A DNA stretch of 64,000 bases, from NCBI GenBank assembly GCA_030159075.1, contig BROG01000255.1, forward strand, positions 722,501 to 786,500. The letters are read 5' to 3'. Source of the DNA: Atrina japonica (lineage: Eukaryota > Mollusca > Bivalvia > Pterioida > Pinnidae). The notes below the pieces were generated by a model. That model searched no databases and was not told the DNA's origin. It saw only the letters and a list, made by a program, of their open reading frames with translations. Below, in pieces: positions 11,462 through 21,800 of the stretch. Both the position numbers and the translations under genes were made by a program. The stretch's first letter is position 1, and each line of letters starts with the position of its first letter.

Positions 11462-12062
11462 AACATGTTTCACATGTATCACACCATGTGTCACATGTAT
11501 TACATCATGTTTCACATGTATAACACCATGTTTCACATGTATCACACCATATTTTTCAAATGTATAAACTATGCTTCACATGTATCACACCATGTTTCAC
11601 ATGTATCACACCATATTTTTCAAATGTATAAACTATGCTTCACATGTATCACACCATATTTTACATGTATTACACCATGTCACATGTATTACACCATGTT
11701 TCACATGTATTACACTATGTTTCACATGTATCACACCATGTTTCATATATATAACACCATGTGTCACATGTATTACACCATGTTTCACATGTATAACACC
11801 ATGTTTCACATATATAACACCATGTGTCACATATATAACACCATGTTTCACATGTATAACACCATGTTTCATATATATAAAACCATGTGTCACATATATA
11901 ACACCATGATTCACATGTATAACACCATGTTTCACATGTATCACCTTTATAACACCACCTGTATAACAAAATATTTCACCTGTATAACACCATGTTTCAC
12001 ATGTAACTCGACTTCTGTTTCACGTATCGATATAACTCATATTTCACCTGTATAACAACACG
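11462..12062. repeat. 21-bp satellite
   Basis: About 28 units of CACATGTATAACACCATGTTT. The 21-bp length keeps several frames open on both strands (up to 221 codons), all of them heptapeptide repeats, so they are not taken as genes. There are sub-variants with ATATATATAA and TATTACACC. Confidence 0.93.
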
Positions 12063-12537
12063 TTTAACAAACATAACATCACATTGCATATTTTATTGGG
12101 TTTTTTTTTTAAATCCAGCCAAGAATTTCTTACTAAAATGGATTCATCATCAGCTTTCAGCAAAGTATCACAAATTTTGACCAGTGCTATGGACTTATGC
12201 CTAAGCAGAGAGAGTTCATTCACATGCCATGTCTGCCTTGACATTTGACCTTGGTTATAATGGTTAGTGACTTATGTCAAAACAGTATCATTACTAGAGT
12301 CTAGAACCAGCAATTGAATCAGCAACTTCTATTTTCCGGTTGGACAATTTACCATTAAACCACCGCGAGTGGTATAACATCACATTTCACATGCATGACA
12401 TCTGATCTAAACATTTGCACCGCTCATCTTTTAGTTTCTCCTTGGACTTAAACTGTACTCCTCCAAACATGGAATAACGGGCAGCTCAAAAATATTCTGT
12501 GGAAAAAAGAATCATAAGTGCAAATAAATACTATACA

Positions 12538-13168
12538 TTAAAGGATCGTCAGCTGTGTTAACCCAAAACATTATTTTGGTTTTTTTCTACTATTACTACT
12601 TGTACTTGATATACAATAACAAATAACAGCTATACACAGGCATAAACAATCTTATATTCTTATATATTTTGTGAAAACAAGGTCAGGTCCTGTGTGATAT
12701 TAATATGCAAAAAGTAAGATTCAGTTCATCAATTGCAAGTGAAAAAGTGCCAAACCTGGGTTTCTCAAACAATTTTCACAAAGTATATGGGAATCTAAGA
12801 ATTTTTATGCCTGTTTATATCTCTTTTCTGTTATTGTATATCAATCTAAGTAGTTAAAGAGAGAAATTTGTTTAGAAAACAAGATGTTTGTGAAACACAA
12901 ATGCCCTTGTACCAAAAAATGTCCTACATTTTTACCCCACCCAACCCCCAGGGGCATGTGATGTCAGTGAAGTGTAAGCAACCCTTAGATGAGCTTACAG
13001 TCTAAGTTTGGTTATTGTATCACAATCTAAACTTGTACCATTGCACATTATATGTAAGTAGGAAGGATCGAATTACGGACAGACAAACAGACAGACAATC
13101 CAAACACTAGATGCCCTTGGCGGACCTTTCAGGCCGGGGGCATAAAAACACAGCAAATGTCCCATTAA
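12538..13168 (+). mobile_element. MITE family B with an inserted second element
   Basis: Left part 12538-12875 matches the family B copy at 4 kb up to CAATCTAAGTAGTTAAAGA. The right end AAATGTCCCATTAA resumes at 13155. Between them, about 12876-13150, sits another repeat starting AACAAGATGTTTGTGAAAC and ending GGACCTTTCAGGCCGGGGGC, with ACAGACAAACAGACAGACA inside. Confidence 0.8.
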
Positions 13169-15805
13169 ACCTGATTTACACAAAAATGACCAATAAACAA
13201 ATCTAATCTAACTATTGTAATGGGACAGTAGTTAATTTTCTATCCACTGCTAAAAGGGTCACACATTTTGACCTGTGTCATGGACTGATGCCCATCAGTG
13301 CTCCAGATAACTTTCTGAGCACTTTGGTATAATACCTATCATTTCCAAATCCAGTGGATACTTTTACTTTAAAAATTTCTGTCAAGTGGGTCTTTTCCAA
13401 TTCTGTTGCCATATTATGATTGCCATTGATTTTATTATAAAGGTTTGGTTGCTAAATTACCATTAATTAATCTGTATTTAACTGTCTGTACAATGTAAGT
13501 CCACAATTTAAACATCTGGGTTTGGGTCAGCTTAACTGCATTATCACTACAGAGCTTTAAAACACATTATGACCAAGATCCATTCAGAACAAGTGGACTC
13601 AAAATTTATCTCTCAGCAGGTTTCAGATCCAATTTCTTTAATTTTACCCTTCAGTTTTTATTTGCATTGAGTATCTTACACATGGATTTTAATTTGCTTG
13701 GGCATCCATTTATTTTTTATGCGTAAAATACACAAATACGCAGCTTATCTGGAGCACTGGTCCATGCAGTGAAGATTTTTTATTAATTTGCCAAGATCTG
13801 AAAGATCTGTGTATATTCACATGCTATAGGAACACAAACTTTACATCCTTGACTGACAGAATTAACATAAACTATTTTGCTTTCTTTCGTTATTCACAAA
13901 GAATTCACATGAAAAATGGAATTTTATAAATAAAGCGATTTCATAATCTCAGAGAATTATCACATTTTACAGAATTGACATGGAACATTATTCATCCCCA
14001 GAGCAAGGGACAGACTCCAAGATTAATCGGGAAGAAGTTACAATTCTTACTTTATCTATATTAAAACAAGTCACTGTATTATCACTCACATTTTTATACC
14101 CTGGTATTGACAACAGAGGGCGTATTACATTGGTATGTCTACTTGCAACACTTTGATTTCTGTCAGTTTCAATCCTCCAATTTTCACTGAATTTACGATG
14201 TAGATTTATATCAATAAGATCACAAATGTGTCTGATTAAGGTCAATATTTGGCGATATCTGTCAAGAGTTATGGGACTTTAAAAGATTTATGAATGATTT
14301 ACTAAACTTAGCTTTCAGGAGGCACATTAATTCCCAAAACACATCTAGATTTCCTGTTTAAAGTGATCATTATGATGTACATCATTTCTCTGATATTAGT
14401 CTTAAACATGACCACATAACATATTTACGAGCACGAGATATACTGGATATTAATTTTAGTATGGACATAAAAAATCATGTTTTCACAACACTGCAGCTTG
14501 AGGCTACAGTTACACATGTACCTACATGTATTAAATAAGATACTTAAGGTACATGTACATATAAAGATGGACAGTCCACGCCTCAATGGGCATACTTTCA
14601 CAAGGTCAAAACAACAACAACAAAAGGTCAAATAACCTTTAACAGGTACTTTTCCTAATTTAGATTTTCTTTTTTCATCATAGAATATTGTCAAGATAAT
14701 ATTAAATTGTATCAATGATAACAGTTTACTATAACAAATTATATAAGTCCTATTCTTGCTATTTCAAGATTTTAGAATCAATCCAACAGATCTGTGGGTT
14801 GTCATTGACACTCATGTTGTTATATATAAAGACACACTATGTGTCCATAAAACTAAAGCCACTCACACCAACACCAGAGCCAAACAGAGACACTTATACA
14901 TGTTATATAAGCTAAAAAAAAAAATTTGTTAATTGTTGTAAATTGAGTAAAATTTATTAAAAAGTTAGAAAAAATTCGAGGATGGCAGAAAAAATTGAAA
15001 ACACAAATATTCCTAATTTAGACAACTTTGTATGTGTCTTTATCTATACTGACAGGTAATTTAAAATGAAATGAATTTTGTTTTGAATATCACATTTAAA
15101 ATCTTTTTTATTGGACCAAGAGAAAAAAATAAAGGTTTTAGGCAAAATTAAAGCCAAAATTGCTAACCTGGAAACCAAACTTATTATGACGATTGCAACA
15201 AATTGAAATATAGCACCTGTCAGACATGTAGACAGACAAACAATGGGAGAGACATGACGAGATGGTTATGTTTATATATTAATATTCTCAATACAACAGG
15301 GTTAAGAATATGAACCCTTCAATGAATTTACACTTGTATACAGTACCATGCCAAAAGTGAGTTAACGGTTAATGTTAAATCAACCTTTTTTAAAATATGT
15401 ATCAAAAAGTAATGCTTGTGTCAATTATTGTCAAAATTCAAATATTTATGAAAATGTCTATTCATCTTCATCTGATAGTCATTTTAAACTACTTTGAAAC
15501 TTTATTTTTGAGATGAAATCATTTATTCTTGCTGTAAGAATTGTGTTGACACTATTTTTTTTAACAAAGAAGGAAATGTTGCTGCAAATTTAGCTTGTCA
15601 CTTACAAATACTTGCAGTTTTCAAGAGAAGGAATTGACACATTCCAAACCAATTTAGAAAGATAGTCCATAGACTTCAACACGAATGCTCAAACATTTAC
15701 AAGTTTCCTTTGTGTACATCAGTCAGGCCAATTATTTCTAAAAAGTTGATATAGCATAGAAAAATGTTGGAAAATGACGTTAGTTGACTCACTTTTGACA
15801 TGGGA

Positions 15806-15809
<4 letters not shown>

Positions 15810-15874
<65 letters not shown>
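15810..15874. repeat. (TA)n microsatellite
   Basis: More than 30 uninterrupted TA dinucleotides, just after CATGGGACTG. Confidence 0.98.
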
Positions 15875-15877
<3 letters not shown>

Positions 15878-15904
15878 TTAATGTCCTCCAAAGGGAAGTA
15901 TCAG

Positions 15905-15988
15905 TATGCGAAAAAACGGTAAAACACTCAAACACTAAAAAACACTAAAAACCTCAAACACTTTGAGTGTTTTACTGTTTTTTTGCAT
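15905..15988. repeat. Short imperfect hairpin
   Basis: AAAAAACGGTAAAACACTCAA pairs with TTTGAGTGTTTTACTGTTTT across a spacer of CACTAAAAA units. A separate dispersed repeat (CTGCACAGAATTTTTTTCCA ... AAAATGAAAAACAATCCTTA) follows at 15998-16095 and recurs at 32733-32815. Confidence 0.65.
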
Positions 15989-17202
15989 ATATTTGTGCTG
16001 CACAGAATTTTTTTCCATAATACAGAATTTTTTTCCATAATCCATTGCATTTATACTCGATGCAGTCCAAAAAATGAAAAACAATCCTTATATTTATATA
16101 TATTACCATTTTCTGTTAATCTGTAGTCAGCTGGTTACGAAATTCATTTTATTTAATGGGCTTTGCGGTAAGAGTTTTTTCATACGACGTAACAGCTAAA
16201 CAGCTGTGTGAGACAAGAAGTAGTTCCCCTTTTCTGTCCGGAAATACTAAATGGAATTAAGGTTTATTTTCTTATTTTCATACCATTTTGAAAGAAACTA
16301 GTGATATGGAAAATTTTAAATAAGTGTCAGACTTGTTTTTAAGTTATTTTAGAATATTTGTCTGCTTGGTAACTGGAAGGTTAAATGTGTCAGAAGAGAA
16401 TTGAAAATGCAAATGGCCACACCCATGAGTATGCTGTATACTGTATTTACAACAAATTTGCGTTTGAATTCTGATATATTATTAATGGGATATACTATAG
16501 AAAGTTTGAGTGTGACTTACGAGAAGTGAGACAGCTAATATTCATTCATGACAACTGAAAGTAACCATTTTATTTGACATTTTTACCAAGCAGCTGGGAA
16601 CCACGATGACAGAGTAAGTAGGCCTATTTCACACGACCTGATTTCACACAATGCGGGTGACCAATTGTTTCTGATAGAAATATCCAGTGAAGGCAAACAA
16701 ATTGACTTGTTTATCAAGAGATGCTTGACAAAGTTGCACTAGGCCTTACTCTCTTTTTTTTCTGTTGTAACTATGAAGCGAACTTTCATTTCTGTGCCAG
16801 ACGGTGGTCTGTGGTTCTGGTCATAACATGACCTAGATATATCGCGATATGGGCCTGTAGGCTGTACAATGTGCTACAGATGTAGTCTCATGTTTCCGAT
16901 TTCTTTCTGGTTTTTTTATTTGTTTTGTGGTAGGCCTAATGTATGGCTTTTAAGATTAAATATACAAGAAATAAACATGTGATATTCTATTCTTTATTGA
17001 TTCGTTCATATATTCTTACGCTGAAAAGTAAAGTGGTTAATACTCGGCGCACGCGACTGCATTTACCAGAGTATACAATATATCGCTCTATATACTTGCA
17101 ATGAAGGGAATTGCATTCGGTATGTAAATATTAAACTGTGATTGTAATTTCATAATATTTGGGGTTTGTCGGCAAAAAGGAATTTATGTTTAGTTTGCAG
17201 TA

Positions 17203-17467
17203 TCATATAAAAAATGTATATGTAAATAGGTAATGAAATTCATCGCCAATCTCATTTTCATTATAAAGAGTACATTTTCTGTCACAAGCATGGTATATCT
17301 CGCCATCTTCTCGTCTCGATTGGTAAATGGAAATTACCTGTTCTAAATTTACAGAATAAAGTTCTAAATTTAGAAGATAATGAAAGGAGATAAATTTCAA
17401 AATTTAAGTCTATTTTAAAAATGCGACAATTTAGGCATTTCAGTGAAGAAGATAATTTATTTTTCAT
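17203..17467 (-). pseudogene. LINE fragment, frameshifted C-terminal end of a reverse-transcriptase ORF
   Basis: One minus frame (17467-17282) reads Cys-Lys-Phe-Arg-Thr-Gly-Asn-Phe-His-Leu-Pro-Ile-Glu-Thr-Arg-Arg-Trp. An overlapping frame (to 17203) reads Lys-Cys-Thr-Leu-Tyr-Asn-Glu-Asn-Glu-Ile-Gly-Asp-Glu-Phe-His-Tyr-Leu-Phe. Together these match the Leu-Pro-Ile-Glu-x-x-Arg-Trp ... Cys-x-x-Cys ... Ile-Gly-Asp-Glu-(Phe/Tyr)-His C-terminus common in animal non-LTR retrotransposons. A frameshift near 17290 and loss of one Cys show it is dead. Upstream RT domains are not present. Confidence 0.7.
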
Positions 17468-18577
17468 CGATCAGGTTTATTGTTGGTCTGATCATTTGCA
17501 TTTACCTGTCTGGAGGGGGGTGGAAGAAACTCTGTTTGTGGTCAAGCATTTTCAGTGGAATAAATATATTGCAAACACTTTTTGTTTTTCTTTGTTCAAT
17601 TTACTGTACTAATATATCGTTAAACAACAATAAACAAACAAAAACAAACAAACTGTACTAATATAAGTTTGAGAAACTAAAAAAATATTTAGAGGTAATT
17701 TATCTTTCATCAGTAGGATTTGGTGTTGCTCTGTTTATTTACCTTTTTTGATAGGAAATTGCAGAAAAAATGGCAGAAACTTCAATGAGGTCAAGTATTT
17801 TCAATGGAAATTAATCAAAATACTGGAAATATTTTTATATTCATTCTATTTACACTTGTATTAAGTCCAGAAATTTATGTTTGGTAACTCGTTTGCCATT
17901 TGAGGATTCTTTGCTGTTTTTGTTGTAGGCTACTTCATGGAAGCAGTAAGTCACTCCCACAACACAAAGAAAAAGCCAATCATACAACAACGTGGAGGAA
18001 CGACCAAGCTATTATTGGTCACAAAATTTTTTAAAGTCAAGTGTATTGTTTCGCAGGGTGGCAAACTTGCATGTCTAAGTTCAAATTTTGGGACACTGAT
18101 CATTTCTTTTCTCATGTTATTTTGATAATGAATTATCTTGTATTTACCTGTATATATTCTTGACCACATAGCTACATGGGGTAGCATTATTTAAAAAAAA
18201 AAATGAGAGAAACAAGGTTTATTTTTTGAAAATGATCCAGAGGTCATAAACCGGTGCCAAAATCAGAAGACCCAAAACTGAGAGAGTTGGCAAGCATGCT
18301 AAATATTTTCCCTTATTGTAATGTGGAACCGATAGTATAAAAGTATTTGAATATTCAAAAATCTGCAGGCATCACTTCGTCTATTTGGAAGCCTACATTA
18401 ACAGCAAATAATGGTGGTCATGTTAAGTATTTCGAATTAATTTCTTCATGATGGTAATTGATTAGAATATTGCTGGTATCATCTTCCTTAAATAGCCCTC
18501 ATATTGTATAAAACATATTTTGGGGGATTTTCAAACGAAAGATTCACTGACAGATGTCATATACTTCTTCCATATCT

Positions 18578-18583
18578 TTTATT
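18578..18583 (-). terminator. Candidate poly(A) signal of the SLIMP-like gene
   Basis: TTTATT on the plus strand is AATAAA on the coding strand, 107 bp after the proposed stop. This supports a transcript end near 18560. Confidence 0.45.
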
Positions 18584-18689
18584 TGACTAAAACTAAACTG
18601 TTGGATATGGCTAAAGGCCAGACAGACAGACCAAAACATTATGCCTACAATGTCCCATCTCCAGGCCATAATAATGTTGTACATGTAAT

Positions 18690-18803
18690 TCAAAGTATTT
18701 CAGTAATCCTATCATTGAGTGGTCTTACCTGTCTATGGTCAACTTTTCCATACTCCAGCAGAGCAGCAACAAGTCTTGAGGTATCTAATGCTTCCCCATA
18801 TAC
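18690..18803 (-). CDS. SLIMP-like terminal exon 15 (motif 3 region)
   Basis: Acceptor CACACAG. Encodes Val-Tyr-Gly-Glu-Ala-Leu-Asp-Thr-Ser-Arg-Leu-Val-Ala-Ala-Leu-Leu-Glu, the motif 3 pattern, with the class II Arg kept. Reading on gives Val-Arg-Pro-Leu and a TGA at 18692-18690. A strong GTAAGA at 18728 could instead splice to a further exon after 25 codons. The nearby AATAAA on this strand favours ending here. Confidence 0.68.
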   Translation of the reverse strand, partial: VYGEALDTSRLVAALLEYGKVDHRQVRPLNDRITEIL

Positions 18804-21800
18804 CTGTGTGGTTAAGTAGATATACAGGTAAATACAAGATAATTCATTAACAAAACAATATGGGAAACAAAAATCACATATGAAGTAAACATGACAGAAA
18901 CCTATGAGAGAAAGAAAGAAAAACAAATAGGATAGAGAAAACAAGTAGGTGATACAGAAAAAAGAAATGGGAGGGAGAAAGAGAAGAGAGAAATGGGAGG
19001 GGAAGAAATGGAAAGGAGAGAGACAAAATAAAAAAGATGAAGAAAAAAAGAGAGAAATTGGAAAGAAGAGGGGAAGGAAACGGGTGGGTAGGGTGGGGAG
19101 AGGGAGAGGAGAAAATGAAAGGAAAGAAATGTGAAGGACTGAAATGAATTGGATAGAGATAGAGAATGAAAAAATTAGAGGGAGGTACAGAAAATGGTAA
19201 AAAGAGAAAAAGATAGAAAGAGAAAAAGAAATAAATAAAAGAGGGAAGTGAGTTGGAGAAAGAGATTGTTCACCATTCACTTTATAAATATTTCTTAAAC
19301 AGTTGGAGACATGTAATGATTCATCATTACTCTCAGAAATTTTTTTTTCAGTTACTGGAAATATGCTTTTAAAAGCCAAAATTTCAAGGTCTACAATACG
19401 ATAGGAAAAAACTAAGATAAGATCTCTATAGTCTATGAACGAAAATCGTCACACTTTAAAGTCAGAGAATGAATACAAAGACTTACCATGTGAACAAGAT
19501 GGCTATCAAAGTAATTGTCAAATTTTAAACCTCTTCTTATCATCAGCCTGCGGCTAACATAGTCTCCCAGAAAAGAAACTGACGCAATCTGTAAAAAATT
19601 CTCTTCAAGTTTATTGATTATATGTCTGCATTACTTGTTTTGTTAGTTTGTTGTTTTGAGAGAGAGAGATTTTGGAGTTATTTTCAAACAAAATATTTTG
19701 TTTTCATTCTTATTTACTTAACAAAAAGAATTCAATGACGCATGTAAACAAAATTGATAACAGACCTCCAAATAGCAAAATATATACAGTGAAACCTATT
19801 ACACTGAAATCACACTTTATTTGAAATTATTTTGATTTCCAGGACAAATTTCATTATTACAATTATAACCCGGTTATTTTGAAAACCCTGATTATTTGTA
19901 AGACAAAGTTATTCCCCTTTGATGTCAATATATCCTGCTTTGACTGTACATATATCACAGATTTCTATTTGTCTTATATATTTTTATATCTCATCAACAA
20001 TTTTCCGCTTTTACAGAATTGTCAACATCAGGGCCCGAAATCACCAAATTTTCTCAACACTCAAGCTCAACTTTTATTTCATTATTTTAACTATATAACT
20101 GTTTATAAAACTTTCGGGTTAGAGTGATTAGGAAACATATTATTATTTTACATCATTTAGATAGAACATTTTGCGTCACATTTATGATTTTCCTGTAAAA
20201 AAAATGAATAAATATGTTGAGTACAGTACTCAAAATTTGAGTACATACTCAACTATTTTTAAATAATTTTGGAAGTTTTCTTCAAATGAGCAATGATTTT
20301 GATGATTACTTACAACTGTATGCTGTCAATATACAAACATGTCAAGTTACAGAATAAATCTTGCATGTTTTAACCTTAAAATCATAAATAGTTAGTTGAG
20401 CTTGAGTATTGAGTAAATTTGGTGACTTCGGGCCCAGATGTACAGTGGAACCTGTGTTAACAGACCATAACATCAACCGCTCAAATGTGGTGCTTTCTCA
20501 AGACGAGTGGTCCCATACGAGAGGTTTTATTTTGAGAATCATCTTATTGAGTGGTTGTGTGGTTCCAAGACAGTGGTCTCAAAAAGGATGATAATTACAA
20601 GATTAATGTTACAGAGACCATTTACACTGATGTATGTTTTGTCTAGAAGAATCTGATTTTTAAAAGTCATACAGGTAAATACAGGTGTGCACTAGGTACC
20701 CATATCTGTAACTCCGTCCTTTGCTGCTCGGAGACATGCAGTGAACTAGCTGGTACTACACTCAACCTGTGAAGTGAGATCAACAAATGTTTATGTAAAC
20801 AGTTCTTTTTTCTGTGTCACATATGCAAAAATAAAATATTCGAGAGTTTGTGTCAAGTAAAATTAATCTAAATAAAATATGTCTCATTTACAAATACAGT
20901 GGAACCTGTCTTGAGAGACCACTGTGTCTGTCACTGTAATGTGATTGTACAGGACAGGTGGATTAATTAGCCAAGTGGCTTTCAGAATGTGGTCTCAACA
21001 GCCAGGTGGTCTTATTTGAGAGTGGTCTCTCAATACAGGTCCCACTGTATCATGATTTATTCTAAAGTTTGTGTCATGTTGGATAAACAGATAAATCAGA
21101 AACAATATTTTTATCCTGTCTATGGGTAATTTCTTGGAATTTGACTGGTATAAATAAACCCCACATTATTCTGTATCCGTCAGCTACTCCACGTATATAA
21201 TAATCTACTTGACGCATAGAGCTTATATCCCCTGTGGCGAGCCTCACTTTGGTGACGACAGTGTAAAGAAATATGGCAACTGAGAGGTTTGCATCATGGG
21301 GCAATGCGGAAATCGCCCAGGTCAGAGGAGATTTAAATGCTAAAAACATCCAGAAAATATAAATATGTTGAAAGAATTTCTTTTTTTTTTTCATATTTAT
21401 TATAATTATTCTTAACCCCATCATTCAGCGCTCAAAAATCTCTTTGAATGCCCATAGACAGGAAAAATTTGTTATGTAGTGTTCTAGAGGGCGATACGGA
21501 AATATATGGGGTCCTTTATAAAAAGCTGTATAAGGCTTGGCTTCGCCTCGCCCAATACATCTTTTTATTATGGACCCCATATATTTCGATATCCCCTCTC
21601 TAGAACACTACATAACTAATAGTATCTTGGGGGCATAAAATTGTTAGTTTTTGTTCATTCATTTTTGTACAGTTACTTATACACGTATATATAAAAAATC
21701 AGCTGTTCATTTATAATGACCCAAGTAAATCTTCATAAAGATAAGATATTATTTTATAAAAAAGTTGGCAGTAAAATAAAAATTGAATAGCTACAAAAAT

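Larger units (their letters stand above)
13170..17200. other. Intergenic region without a supported gene
   Basis: Beyond the microsatellite and hairpin listed separately, it contains only short frames. An 85-codon minus frame at 13988-14245 has no domain and no splice phase fitting the SLIMP-like gene. ATGACAGAGTAAGTAGG at 16601 looks like a start plus donor, but no partner exon was found. Confidence 0.5.
18126..18849. repeat. 30-bp perfect inverted repeat around the SLIMP-like terminal exon
   Basis: Arms 18126-18155 (TAATGAATTATCTTGTATTT plus ten more bases) and 18820-18849, 664 bp apart. They enclose the terminal exon and its poly(A) signal. Similarity continues imperfectly for about 7 bp beyond the arms. 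Confidence 0.75.

Noticed and set aside
11390..12055. 221-codon plus-strand open frame with long frames also on the minus strand
   Set aside because: It is entirely a translation of the 21-bp satellite (heptapeptide repeat), open in several frames on both strands because 21 is a multiple of three. No start context or splice evidence.
13988..14245. 85-codon minus frame considered as a last exon of the SLIMP-like gene because it has Ile-Arg-Pro-Leu
   Set aside because: None of its possible acceptors gives the phase 0 entry required after exon 15, and a nearer stop and AATAAA already end the gene.
16555..17130. Two start-plus-donor look-alikes (ATGACAGAGTAAGT near 16601; ATGAAGGGAATTGCATTCGG with GTATGT near 17101)
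   Set aside because: No following exon with matching phase and coding character was found; such short strings occur by chance.
17937..18125. Possible exon after TTTTTGTTGTAG (62-codon frame with Lys-Lys-Lys-Pro-Ile-Ile-Gln-Gln)
   Set aside because: No recognisable domain and no partner exon; it also runs into the inverted-repeat arm.
18690..19379. 229-codon minus frame rich in Ser, Phe and Leu
   Set aside because: Only its last 37 codons are real (SLIMP-like terminal exon). The rest is intronic polypyrimidine read as protein, with a good acceptor at 18804 in between.
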